Shown piece by piece: positions 17,659 through 26,085 of a stretch of 64,000 nt of DNA (its first letter is position 1; each line of letters opens with the position of its first letter). A program made the position numbers and the translations under genes. This stretch comes from an uncultured Spirochaetales bacterium (GTDB taxonomy: Bacteria > Spirochaetota > Spirochaetia > Sphaerochaetales > Sphaerochaetaceae): the NCBI GenBank assembly GCA_944388965.1, contig CALXKL010000007.1, forward strand, positions 52,167 through 116,166, in the 5' to 3' direction. Under the pieces are notes generated by a model. That model ran no database searches. It had not been told where the DNA came from and saw only the letters and a program-made list of their open reading frames with translations.

Positions 17659-18770
17659 GATGCCATCCGCTTGAATCGATGGGCCTGGACGAGGCCATGA
17701 GACTGCAGTTCCACGTCGTGGACTGCATCATGCAGGAGTTCGAGGGACACGAGATCCTGACCCGTGGGGACCTGGGTGTGGTCAGGGGCCTGAACAAGCC
17801 CGTGACGACGAAGAAGGCTGAGGCGGTCATCGCCCGGATCTTCGCCCAGGAGGCCGCCATCATGGTGCGTGGGGCCGGAAGCGCGGCCATCCGCTTCGCC
17901 CTGCATTCCGTCTTCTCGCCCGGGGACCAGGTGCTCATACACCGCGCCCCCGTGTACAACACGACGCGCACCTCGATGGAGATGCTTGGCCTGAGGACTG
18001 TCGAGGCGGACTACAACGACCTGGAGGAGGTGAAGGAGGTCCTTTCCTCCCATGACGATATAAGGGGCGCCCTCGTCCAGTACACCAGACAGAAGATAGA
18101 CGACTCGTACGACATGCATGACGTGGTCAGGGCCATACGCTCCACGAGGGACATCCCGATCGTCACCGACGACAACTACGCCGTGATGAAGGTGCACGAC
18201 ATCGGCGTGCAGTGCGGCGCGGACCTGTCCTGCTTCTCCTCGTTCAAGCTCCTCGGACCGGAGGGCGTCGGCATCATAGTCGGACGCAGACAGTATATTG
18301 AGACGATCGAGCGCGAGAGCTACTCGGGAGGCATGCAGGTGCAGGGCCACGAGGCCCTCGATGTCCTGCATGGTCTGGTCTACGCGCCCGTGTCGCTTGC
18401 CATACAGGCACAGGTTGGGCAGGAGTGCGTCAGGCGGCTGAAGGAGGGCGACGTGCCTCATGTGAAGGACGCCTTCCTGGCCAACGCCCAGTCGAAGGTG
18501 CTTCTGGTGGAGTTCGACCAGGACATCGCCGAGCGGGTGCTGGAGGAGGCCGAGAGGCTGGGAGCCGCCCCCAACCCGGTCGGTGCCGAGTCGAAGTACG
18601 AGTTCGTGCCGATGTTCTACCGTGTCTCGGGAACGTTCCGCAAGGCGGATCCGACGCTGGAGAGACGGATGATCAGGATCAATCCGATGAGAAGCGGGGC
18701 GGACACGATCATGCGTGTTCTTCAGGAAAGCATAAGGAGGGCGACAGGTGTTTCTGGACAAGACCGTTGA
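17655..18770 (+). CDS. yhfS: YhfS-type PLP-dependent aminotransferase-fold enzyme
   Basis: This fold-type I PLP enzyme of 371 aa carries the Schiff-base lysine in FSSFKLLGPEG (Lys198) and a cofactor aspartate in IVTDDNYAVMK. VRGAGSAAIRFAL (residues 71-83) would hold the phosphate. It resembles cysteine-desulfurase/serine-aminotransferase-like members and matches YhfS. It overlaps php by 4 bp and yhfX by 23 bp. The reaction is unknown; an amino-group transfer or lyase step on the imported compound is the obvious guess. Confidence 0.85.
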   Translation: MRCHPLESMGLDEAMRLQFHVVDCIMQEFEGHEILTRGDLGVVRGLNKPVTTKKAEAVIARIFAQEAAIMVRGAGSAAIRFALHSVFSPGDQVLIHRAPVYNTTRTSMEMLGLRTVEADYNDLEEVKEVLSSHDDIRGALVQYTRQKIDDSYDMHDVVRAIRSTRDIPIVTDDNYAVMKVHDIGVQCGADLSCFSSFKLLGPEGVGIIVGRRQYIETIERESYSGGMQVQGHEALDVLHGLVYAPVSLAIQAQVGQECVRRLKEGDVPHVKDAFLANAQSKVLLVEFDQDIAERVLEEAERLGAAPNPVGAESKYEFVPMFYRVSGTFRKADPTLERRMIRINPMRSGADTIMRVLQESIRRATGVSGQDR

Positions 18771-19905
18771 GCGCAATGGAAACCTGGTGGAGTTCGCCTT
18801 CGATGCGCACAGGCAGGGCCTGGTACTCCCCGACAGCTACATGGTGGACGTGGACACCTTCACGTCGAACGCCTCCATGATCCTGGACGCGGCAAGGGCG
18901 AAGGGATTCTCGCTCTTCTACATGCTCAAGCAGCTGGGCCGCAACCCGTATCTTGCCACGATTCTCGACGACATGGGCTACGACGGGGCGGTCGTCGTCG
19001 ACTTCAGGGAGGCGGCGGTGATGATGGATGCCGGCGTGAGGATCGGCAACGTCGGTCATCTGGTGCAGATCCCCGACTCCATGATCGGCGACGTGGTCTC
19101 ATACGGCGTGGACAACATCACGCTCTATTCGATCGAGAAGGCGGCAAGGATCGACCAGGAGGCGCGCCGGGCCGGCATCGTGCAGAGCGTCCTCATCCGA
19201 GTCACCGGCGAAGGCGACATGATCTATTCAGGCCAGACGGCCGGCTTCGACATCGCCCGTCTAGGCGATGTCGTGAAGGCTCTCGAAGGCATGGGGAATC
19301 TGCGCATAGCGGGCGTCACCTCGTTCCCCTGCTACCTCTACGACAGCGTGGCCGGCGACATCATGCCCACGGGAAACCTGAAGACGGTGCTGGAGGCGGC
19401 TGCGATGCTCGAGTCGATGGGCCACGGCGACCTGGTCGTGAACACACCGTCCACGACATGCACCAGGACCATCGCGATGATGGGCGAGCTGGGAGGCAAC
19501 TGCGGCGAGCCTGGCCATGGCCTTACCGGCACCACGCCGCTTCATGCCGTCAGCGACCAGGCCGAGAGACCCTGCGTGGTGTACCTGAGCGAGGTGTCGC
19601 ACCGCTTCGGCGGACTGACGTACGCATACGGTGGAGGGCACTACAGGAGGAGCCATGTGTCTTCGGCTCTTGTGGGTTCGTCCCTGGAAAGCGCCGTGAA
19701 GGCGCACGTCGTGCCGCCATCCGACGAGTCGATCGACTACCATTTCGGCCTCGAGACCGACGCCGAGGTGGGCCAGGGCGTGGTGATGGCCTTCCGCTAC
19801 CAGATATTCGTCACACGTTCGGACGTCGTGCTGGTCAAGGGGCTATCATGCGGCCGGCCAGAGATCGTGGGCGTATACGACGCGCTTGGAAGGAGGAGGG
19901 TATGA
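18748..19905 (+). CDS. yhfX: YhfX-type alanine-racemase-fold PLP enzyme
   Basis: The 385-aa protein has an N-terminal TIM barrel of the alanine-racemase fold, with the PLP lysine fitting FYMLKQLGRNP (Lys61) after VDVDTFTSNA. A C-terminal beta domain follows. It matches YhfX of E. coli and is distantly related to amino-acid racemases and decarboxylases. GTG 18748 has AAGGAGG 7 nt upstream. Together with the aminotransferase-like YhfS it implies that the pathway handles an amino acid or amino-acid-like compound. The substrate is unknown. Confidence 0.83.
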   Translation: MFLDKTVERNGNLVEFAFDAHRQGLVLPDSYMVDVDTFTSNASMILDAARAKGFSLFYMLKQLGRNPYLATILDDMGYDGAVVVDFREAAVMMDAGVRIGNVGHLVQIPDSMIGDVVSYGVDNITLYSIEKAARIDQEARRAGIVQSVLIRVTGEGDMIYSGQTAGFDIARLGDVVKALEGMGNLRIAGVTSFPCYLYDSVAGDIMPTGNLKTVLEAAAMLESMGHGDLVVNTPSTTCTRTIAMMGELGGNCGEPGHGLTGTTPLHAVSDQAERPCVVYLSEVSHRFGGLTYAYGGGHYRRSHVSSALVGSSLESAVKAHVVPPSDESIDYHFGLETDAEVGQGVVMAFRYQIFVTRSDVVLVKGLSCGRPEIVGVYDALGRRRV

Positions 19906-21119
19906 AGGGAAGATTCGTGGTCATAGTCCTGGACGGCTTTGGAATGGGGGCAATGGACGATGCCCATGTCGTGAGGCCGGGTGACGAGAAGGCAAGCACG
20001 CTCGGCTCGATTCTCCGCGACGAGCCCGACATGAGGCTGCCGGTGCTGGAGAGGCTGGGCCTGATGAACGCCTTCGGGCACGAGTGCGCCATGATGAAGG
20101 CGTCTTCCGACGCGAACTGGGGCCGTGGCGCGCTGATGCACTTCGGGGCCGACACGTTCATGGGACACCAGGAGATCATGGGCACCCTTCCCAGGAAGCC
20201 CGACGTGCATCCCTTCCAGGAGAAGGTCGACGCCGTGGACGCGCACCTGAGGGCGAACGGACACAGGACGCGGATCGTCGAGAGGGAGGGGCTGAGGTAC
20301 GTGGTCGTGGACGACTACGTCACCGTCGCCGACAACCTCGAGGCGGACCTCGGAATGTGCTACAACGTCACCGCCCCGCTGGACTTCATCGACTTCGACA
20401 AGGAGGTGGAGATCGCCCAGCTGGTGCGCCAGGTCGTCACCGTCGGCCGTGTCATAGTCTTCGGCGGACGAGGCAACACGATGGACGATCTGTACAGGGC
20501 CGAGCAGGTCAAGGAGGGCAGGTTCATAGGCATCGCATCGGCGGCGTCGAAGTCCTACGAGAAGGACTACCACTGCCTGCATCTGGGCTACGGCGTGGAC
20601 AGGAACGTACAGGCGCCCACGATCCTCACGAAGGCCGGCATCCCGGTGGTGCTGATCGGAAAGGTCGCGGACATAGTGGCCAACGACGGAGGAGTGTCCA
20701 TTTCATGCGTGCCGACGGCCGAGTGCCTGGAGCACACCATAGACAGTTTCGACGGAATGCAGGACGGATTCATCTGCACCAACGTCCAGGAGACGGACCT
20801 CGCGGGCCACTCCCAGTCCAGCCGGGAGTACCGTCATGTGCTCGAGATCGCCGACGAGGGGATCGGCAGACTGCTGGAGCACTTCACACCGGATGACATC
20901 CTCGTCGTCATGGCCGACCACGGCAACGACCCGGACATCGGCCACAGCCGCCACACCAGGGAGTACGTACCGCTGCTGGTGTATCGCGAAGGCGTGCATG
21001 GAAAGAGGCTTGGAGTGCGCAGGACGCTGTCGGACGTAGGGGCTTCGGTGTGCGACTACTTCGACGCACCTCATCCGCAGAACGGAACCTCCTTCCTGCC
21101 GGATCTTGGTCTCAGATGA
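19902..21119 (+). CDS. yhfW: YhfW-type phosphopentomutase-like metalloenzyme
   Basis: This 405-aa member of the alkaline-phosphatase superfamily resembles phosphopentomutase. The metal and nucleophile motifs are all visible: VIVLDGFGMGAMDD at the start, DTFMGHQEIMGT with the catalytic threonine, and MADHGNDPDIGHSRHTREYVP near the end (Asp, two His; residues about 335-355). It is the last gene of the yhf operon; its ATG overlaps the yhfX stop and has AAGGAGG upstream. A phosphate-transfer or isomerase step on a phosphorylated intermediate is likely, but the true substrate is not known. Confidence 0.85.
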   Translation: MKGRFVVIVLDGFGMGAMDDAHVVRPGDEKASTLGSILRDEPDMRLPVLERLGLMNAFGHECAMMKASSDANWGRGALMHFGADTFMGHQEIMGTLPRKPDVHPFQEKVDAVDAHLRANGHRTRIVEREGLRYVVVDDYVTVADNLEADLGMCYNVTAPLDFIDFDKEVEIAQLVRQVVTVGRVIVFGGRGNTMDDLYRAEQVKEGRFIGIASAASKSYEKDYHCLHLGYGVDRNVQAPTILTKAGIPVVLIGKVADIVANDGGVSISCVPTAECLEHTIDSFDGMQDGFICTNVQETDLAGHSQSSREYRHVLEIADEGIGRLLEHFTPDDILVVMADHGNDPDIGHSRHTREYVPLLVYREGVHGKRLGVRRTLSDVGASVCDYFDAPHPQNGTSFLPDLGLR

Positions 21120-21279
21120 GAAGACCTTGCTTCATCGCCGGTGCTCGTCATGCGCCTATGGCGTAGTGGAGGGCCCGGCTTGTACGGGTTGCGCCAGGAG
21201 CGTACCACCCGCTCCGGTTCCAGTCCACATGCTGGGGCCGGATGCCGCGTGATGCGCTCTTTCCGGCCGCAGCCCGTGT

Positions 21280-23157
21280 TCAGCTCGACTTGCCGTTCTC
21301 GTACAGTTTCTTCAGCCGGTCCTCGATGCGCCTGTTGAAAGTGCCTGCGGGGAAGACGCCCTTCGCATTGCGTTTCCCCGAGGGGAGGCCTGTCATGATC
21401 TCCATGCCCTCCTCGATGTCGGATATCGCATAGATGTGGAACATGCCGTCCCTGACTGCCTCCTCCACGTCATGGGAAAGCACCAGCGACTTCACGTTCT
21501 GCCGTGGGATGATTACGCCCTGGCGTCCCGTCAGACCGCAGCGCAGACAGGTGTGGTAGAAGCCGGCGATCTTCTCGTTGATGCCGCCTACCGGCTGGAG
21601 AAGCCCCATCTGGTTGACCGACCCGGTTACCGCGATGTCCTGCCTGATCGGCAGCTCGCCGATCGCGGACAGCAGCGCGTACAGTTCCGAGGACGATGCG
21701 CTGTCGCCGTCGATCTCGCTGTAGTTCTGCTCGAAGCAGATGCCTGCGTATATCGAGAGGGGGAAGTTCATCGCGTAGGCCTTCCTCAGGTAGCCTTCCA
21801 GAATGAGGATGCCCTTGTCATGTATCTCGCCCGAGAGCCCGGCCTCGTGCTCGATGTTGACGATCCCCTCGCTTCCGGGAGCTACCGTTGCGGATATCAC
21901 GGCGGGGGTGCCGAACGACGACAGCCCGCGGTCCATGACCGCAAGACCGTTCACGACCCCGGTCTTCATCCCGTCCACCGCGACCAGGAGGTCGCCTGAG
22001 GCGATCTCGTCGTTGATGCGCTCCTCGCCGAGTCCTATATAGTAGGCCCTCTCGTCTATGACGCTCTGGATGTCGTGTCGGGTGATGATCCTCTCGTCGC
22101 GGGATGAGGCCGCCTCGTTCAGGATGTCCCCCAGGAGCGAAAGCTGGCTGGTCAGGTGGTCCCGGCTCTCCGCGAACCATGAAGAGTAGCGCAGCAGGCA
22201 CAGCAGGGCATCGTCGGTGAGGCTCTTGCCCGCCCTTTCCGCCTCCGCCTCGAGGTACGACACGCAGCCTGAGATGTTGTTCTCGTCCGCCTCCATCCTG
22301 TAGTCGAACTGGGGCGACGACTTGAACAGCCTGAGGAAGTCCCCGTCCTTGTCGCTCAGCTCGTCGTACAGGTCGTCGCTTGCCAGCATGATGACCTTCG
22401 TCTGCAGGGCTATCGCCTGGGGTCGGACCCGGGAGCTCTTGCCCAGAGAGTCGGGGACTATGCCGCCCTTGGTGGCCATGCTGGTCGAGTCCATGTGTCT
22501 CTTGAGCTCGTCCCACAGCCCATCCTGCGAGAGGAACTCGTCGGCGAAGAGCACGAGAAAGCCTCCCGACGCCTTCATGTAGGAGCCCGGCACGATCTCG
22601 TCGGCGATGCAGTAGCCGAACAGGTTCGACGGTGTGGGGTGGGTCTCTATGATGAACGGTCTGGATGCATCGTCTCCGTGGCAGATGACGATGGTGCACC
22701 GTCTCATGCGCTCGTCATACCCGGCGGCGAGAAGGGATCTGAGGTATGCCTTGACCGTATCCTCCCTCTCGTCCGAGATCAGCTGCTGGAGTCTTGAGGA
22801 GAACCCCGTCTCATCCAGAGACGAGAGGGTGCGCTCCAGCTGTCTGGCGCGTCCCGGCTCCAGGACGAGTGCCACCGGCTGGGTGGCGTCCGCCGGATTG
22901 AAGACATACATCACGTCCCGGATGAATCGCCTGTCTCCAATGACGGAGGACACCTCGTCGCGGAGGGCCGACAGCCTTCCCGTGCCGAAGTCGCCGCAGA
23001 TGAATATGTTGTAGCCCGGCTTGTCCGTCCTCAGTGCGCTCCTGAGGGCCCTGAGCGCCCTGTCCTGGCCGACGATCCCCACATGGGGCCGTCCCCTGTG
23101 CAGGACCTGGGGACTGTATGAGAACGCGATTTCATCGTATGTGAGCTCGTTGTGCAT
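21280..23157 (-). CDS. Lon-like ATP-dependent protease (AAA_32/Lon_2 type)
   Basis: The 625-aa protein has an N-terminal AAA-like region with a modified Walker A (GDFGTGRLS) and a C-terminal Lon protease domain with the Ser-Lys dyad: the serine in DGDSASSSELYALLS and the lysine in GGINEKIAGFY. It belongs to the LonB/Lon-like group with a central insertion, not to canonical LonA, because the N-terminal substrate domain is missing. The start is placed at ATG 23157, where conserved sequence begins; the frame extends upstream to 23403 but that part is low-complexity and not protein-like. It probably degrades damaged or regulatory proteins in the cytosol. Confidence 0.85.
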   Translation of the reverse strand: MHNELTYDEIAFSYSPQVLHRGRPHVGIVGQDRALRALRSALRTDKPGYNIFICGDFGTGRLSALRDEVSSVIGDRRFIRDVMYVFNPADATQPVALVLEPGRARQLERTLSSLDETGFSSRLQQLISDEREDTVKAYLRSLLAAGYDERMRRCTIVICHGDDASRPFIIETHPTPSNLFGYCIADEIVPGSYMKASGGFLVLFADEFLSQDGLWDELKRHMDSTSMATKGGIVPDSLGKSSRVRPQAIALQTKVIMLASDDLYDELSDKDGDFLRLFKSSPQFDYRMEADENNISGCVSYLEAEAERAGKSLTDDALLCLLRYSSWFAESRDHLTSQLSLLGDILNEAASSRDERIITRHDIQSVIDERAYYIGLGEERINDEIASGDLLVAVDGMKTGVVNGLAVMDRGLSSFGTPAVISATVAPGSEGIVNIEHEAGLSGEIHDKGILILEGYLRKAYAMNFPLSIYAGICFEQNYSEIDGDSASSSELYALLSAIGELPIRQDIAVTGSVNQMGLLQPVGGINEKIAGFYHTCLRCGLTGRQGVIIPRQNVKSLVLSHDVEEAVRDGMFHIYAISDIEEGMEIMTGLPSGKRNAKGVFPAGTFNRRIEDRLKKLYENGKSS

Positions 23158-23403
23158 ATCACACAAGTCTAATGCAGCCGGGGCGGATGGAAAAGATGGT
23201 GTGGCGGATGCCCCGAAGACAGGAAAAGAAGCCTCGGCAGGCCTCTTCGGGTGGGATGCCTCTGCATCTGGTGCACCTCGGGCTGTGCCGGCTTCCTTTT
23301 CTTGGAATGCGCGTATTCGGGACCTTTGTCCCTGCTGATGACTGAAATCTAGGCCATCGATGTGAAGAACATATGCCGGGTAATGTGAAATCTTCGTTAA
23401 CAA

Positions 23404-23433
23404 TTGGATTAAGTGTCCTGGATTGTCTATACT
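23404..23433 (+). promoter_or_regulatory. Promoter of the Nif3-like gene, implying a leaderless mRNA
   Basis: TTGGAT, an 18-bp spacer and TATACT end 7 bp before ATG 23441. Transcription should therefore start at about 23440, leaving essentially no 5' leader. No ribosome site is present. Confidence 0.6.
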
Positions 23434-23440
23434 TCAGCTC

Positions 23441-24199
23441 ATGAACCTGAAAGAACTAGATGACATACTGCGCACACAGCTTGCGATCGCGGACTTCGAC
23501 GACATCTCGCTCAATGGCGTGCAGGTCGCCTGCAGTCCCGACAGACAGATCACCAGGGTTGCGGTCGCGGTCGATGCCTGCCAGGCCACAATCGACGCCG
23601 CCATACAGGAGAAGGCAGACATGCTCTTCGTCCACCACGGTCTCTTCTGGGGGCGACCGATAGCCGTCGACGGAATCCACTACAACCGCGTGAAGGCTCT
23701 TCTGGACGCCGATGTGGCGCTGTACGCCTGCCATCTTCCACTAGATGCGCACCCGGTGCTCGGCAACAACGCGCAGATGGCGATGTGCCTTGGCATGAAG
23801 GAGTTCGACCCCTTCGGCATGTACCATGGCCAGAGCATCGGCTACAAGGGACGTCTGCCTTTCCCGATGACCTGCCAGGAGATCGCGAAGCTGCTGGGCT
23901 TCAGCGAGCTGTACGGCATGAACATCCTGCCCTTCGGCAAGGAGGAGGTGGAGACGGTGGGGATCATCTCCGGCGGTGCGGCGGACGACGTGTTCCAGGC
24001 GATGGAGGCCGGACTTGACTGCTTCGTCACCGGCGAGTGCCGTCATGAGCTCTACCATACGCTCAGGGAGAGCGGCATGGACATGGTCTGCGGCGGGCAC
24101 TACCAGAGCGAGGTCTTCGGTGTGAAGGCCGTGGCCCGCTACCTGGAGAAGGAGCATGGCATCCAGACCGTGTTCATAGACAGGAAGACCGGGCTATGA
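23441..24199 (+). CDS. Nif3-like dinuclear metal center protein
   Basis: This 252-aa NIF3/YbgI-family protein (often labelled GTP cyclohydrolase I type 2) carries the metal-site motifs MLFVHHGLFWG near residue 62, YACHLPLDAHP, and TGECRHELYHT with GGHYQSEVFG near the end. These histidines and acids form a di-metal centre in the family; the biological reaction is still unclear. An in-frame TTG upstream is less likely than ATG 23441 because the promoter -10 box covers that region. Its stop overlaps the lspA ATG by 4 bp. Confidence 0.88.
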   Translation: MNLKELDDILRTQLAIADFDDISLNGVQVACSPDRQITRVAVAVDACQATIDAAIQEKADMLFVHHGLFWGRPIAVDGIHYNRVKALLDADVALYACHLPLDAHPVLGNNAQMAMCLGMKEFDPFGMYHGQSIGYKGRLPFPMTCQEIAKLLGFSELYGMNILPFGKEEVETVGIISGGAADDVFQAMEAGLDCFVTGECRHELYHTLRESGMDMVCGGHYQSEVFGVKAVARYLEKEHGIQTVFIDRKTGL

Positions 24200-24708
24200 C
24201 GAAGAGGCTCAGGCCGTTCGTCCTGTCGGCCGCCATAATTCTTGTCGACCAGCTGACCAAGGCCTGGATCGTCGCCACGATACCGGAAGACGGTGTGGGA
24301 TACAGCTTCCTGGGAGGCTTTCTCAGGATCATCCACGTACGCAACGACGCCGTGGCCTTCTCGCTGGGCAGCTCGCTGGACATTCCGGTCAAGATCGCGC
24401 TGTTCATAGTCCTGCCGATCGCACTGGTGTCGTTCCTGTCGTATCTGATCGTGTCGAAGCACCATGAAGGACAGCTGAGCCGGCTCGAGGTCTGGTGTCT
24501 TGCAGGCATCGTCGGAGGCGGGGTCGGCAACCTGGTCGACCGTCTCTTCAGGTCGTTGCGCGTCGTGGACTGGATAAGCGTGAGGATGTACGGATTGCTG
24601 GGGATGGAGTACTTCCCGACCTGGAACATCGCCGATGCGGCGGTGGTGTGTTCGGTCGTCCTGCTTGCCTTCAGCCTCCTGTCTGCCCGCGGCGGAAGAG
24701 GACGATAG
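24196..24708 (+). CDS. lspA: Lipoprotein signal peptidase (signal peptidase II)
   Basis: LspA removes signal peptides from prolipoproteins after lipid attachment. The 170-aa protein has four predicted membrane helices and both catalytic aspartates: Asp115 in GNLVDRLFRS and Asp147 in TWNIADAAV. The NDAVAFSLG loop (residues 50-58) is also typical. It is coupled to the Nif3-like gene. The window encodes at least two lipoproteins (at 35.7 kb and 38.8 kb) that would be its substrates. Confidence 0.95.
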   Translation: MTKRLRPFVLSAAIILVDQLTKAWIVATIPEDGVGYSFLGGFLRIIHVRNDAVAFSLGSSLDIPVKIALFIVLPIALVSFLSYLIVSKHHEGQLSRLEVWCLAGIVGGGVGNLVDRLFRSLRVVDWISVRMYGLLGMEYFPTWNIADAAVVCSVVLLAFSLLSARGGRGR

Positions 24709-24747
24709 GACGAAAATGCGTTTCCTGACACGGACTTGACCTCGCCC

Positions 24748-24776
24748 TTGAGAAGCCTTTCAGGCTGAGCTATAGT
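24748..24776 (+). promoter_or_regulatory. Promoter before the small membrane protein and ktr genes
   Basis: TTGAGA, a 17-bp spacer and TATAGT precede the 24798 gene by about 20 bp. It may drive the run of genes through ktrA. Confidence 0.6.
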
Positions 24777-24797
24777 AGTCCCTTGTTGGAGGAAGAT

Positions 24798-25094
24798 TTG
24801 AACAAGAAGGCCAATTCCGTGATCTTCATGATTGTCGCGACAGTGGTCAACATCATCCTGATGGGCGCCCTGTTCATCGTCGGGCTGGTCATACTCAATC
24901 TGATCGCCTCGGCCTTTCCGGACACCGCGTTGATACCCGCTCTGATCCTCATCGTCTTCATCGGCGCCATCGCGCTGTCGTTCATGCTCTATTCCAAGCT
25001 GGTGAAGTGGGCGATGAAGAAATTCGACCTCGAGGACCGCATGGACCCGATATTCTCCTCGAAGCGCAACAGCGGAAGGAACAGGCTGGACTAG
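24798..25094 (+). CDS. Small two-helix membrane protein of unknown function
   Basis: The 98-aa product has two hydrophobic segments (about residues 8-35 and 45-70) followed by a short charged C-terminal tail with EDRMDPIFSSKR. I do not recognise the family. TTG 24798 is chosen because GGAGGA ends 4 nt upstream; an in-frame TTG five codons earlier lacks a site. It begins a tightly spaced run with the beta-propeller gene (3-bp gap) and ktrB. Small membrane proteins of this kind are common near lspA, but no function is implied. Confidence 0.65.
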   Translation: MNKKANSVIFMIVATVVNIILMGALFIVGLVILNLIASAFPDTALIPALILIVFIGAIALSFMLYSKLVKWAMKKFDLEDRMDPIFSSKRNSGRNRLD

Positions 25095-25097
25095 CCC

Positions 25098-26084
25098 ATG
25101 AGACTTCCCGACAAGGCATCGCTGACCCAGGCCGTATGGTCATCATACAGCGAGGATCCGGTATGGCAGAGCAGTCTGTGGGAGAGCAGGCTCAGTGCTC
25201 CGTGCGTGCTTATGCCGGACGATTCCAGCGACGGCCTGTGGCATCTGTTCGCACACACCTGGATCGGCATAGAGCATTACGTCTCAGCATCCGGATTCGA
25301 CTGGAAGAAGGCCGGTCTGGTCGTCACCAGGGGACACTATCCGTCGGTCTTCAGGGACAAGAACACCTGGTACCTCGTCTACGAGAACCATGACAGGGAC
25401 TATCAGGACAGGCGCCGTGTGGACCTGAGGAAGACGGTGTCCAGGATCTACATCGTCTCGTCTGGTGACCTGAGGACATGGTCCCGCCCCCAGATGATCC
25501 TCTCCGCATCCGACATTCCGTATGCATCCGACTGGTCGGTGCCGCGTCTTGCCCATCCCCAGATCGTCCAGTGGTGCGGCCGCTACCGCCTGTACTTCAC
25601 CGCATCCGAAGTGAGGATGTACGACACCGGGCAGAAGGCCAGCGCCTGCCTGTCATACGCCGAGAGCGCCTTCTTCAACTGCGACTACGTCGTCCGGCCA
25701 CGTCCCGTGATGAGGATCGACCCGGACTCGAAATACATGAACCTGGCAATCGGCGCATTCAGCTTCGTCACCTGCGCCGATGCGCTCATGGCCTTCCAGA
25801 CCGCGTTCTTCTTCGACGAGGAGAAGCGTCGCAGCCGGTCGGCCATCCTGCTCCTGTCGTCCGATGACGGAGAGTCGTTCCATATCGAGAAGGAGCTGAT
25901 GCGTTCCCCTGACAGAGGGTGGGCGGAGCGCTGCTTCACCTCGTGCTCCGTCTCGTTCCGGCAGGAGGAGGACACCTGGTACTGCTACTATTCGGCCAAC
26001 GGCAGGGATGGGCGGCACCCGCATCTTCCGGTGCGCGAGAAGCTCGGCCTGCTGATAGGCAATGTGAAAAGGGAAGGGATCTGA
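25098..26084 (+). CDS. Five-bladed beta-propeller protein, GH43/GH32-like
   Basis: The 328-aa protein is rich in the repeating blade pattern of glycoside hydrolase families 43, 32 and 68: WHLFAHTW, HYPSVFRDKNTWYLVYEN, SRIYIVSSGDLRTWSRP, AHPQIVQWCGRYRLYFTA and SFRQEEDTWYCYYSA. Each has an aromatic turn plus a following strand. There is no signal peptide, so it would act in the cytosol if it is an enzyme. A catalytic acid trio cannot be placed with certainty. It starts 3 bp after the small membrane protein gene and ends 1 bp before ktrB, which is an unexpected partner. Confidence 0.65.
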   Translation: MRLPDKASLTQAVWSSYSEDPVWQSSLWESRLSAPCVLMPDDSSDGLWHLFAHTWIGIEHYVSASGFDWKKAGLVVTRGHYPSVFRDKNTWYLVYENHDRDYQDRRRVDLRKTVSRIYIVSSGDLRTWSRPQMILSASDIPYASDWSVPRLAHPQIVQWCGRYRLYFTASEVRMYDTGQKASACLSYAESAFFNCDYVVRPRPVMRIDPDSKYMNLAIGAFSFVTCADALMAFQTAFFFDEEKRRSRSAILLLSSDDGESFHIEKELMRSPDRGWAERCFTSCSVSFRQEEDTWYCYYSANGRDGRHPHLPVREKLGLLIGNVKREGI

Positions 26085-26085
26085 A

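Noticed and set aside
19458..19901. A much longer yhfW reading frame
   Set aside because: The extra part lies out of frame over yhfX and is arginine-rich shadow sequence; ATG 19902 has a strong ribosome site.
21120..21279. Possible tRNA or small RNA between yhfW and the Lon-like gene
   Set aside because: Several GC-rich stems can be drawn, but no cloverleaf, SRP or tmRNA landmark fits, and no promoter is visible.
23158..23403. N-terminal extension of the Lon-like protease
   Set aside because: The added 82 residues are low-complexity (Ala, Pro, Ser) and precede the conserved start; they also run into the promoter region of the divergent Nif3-like gene.
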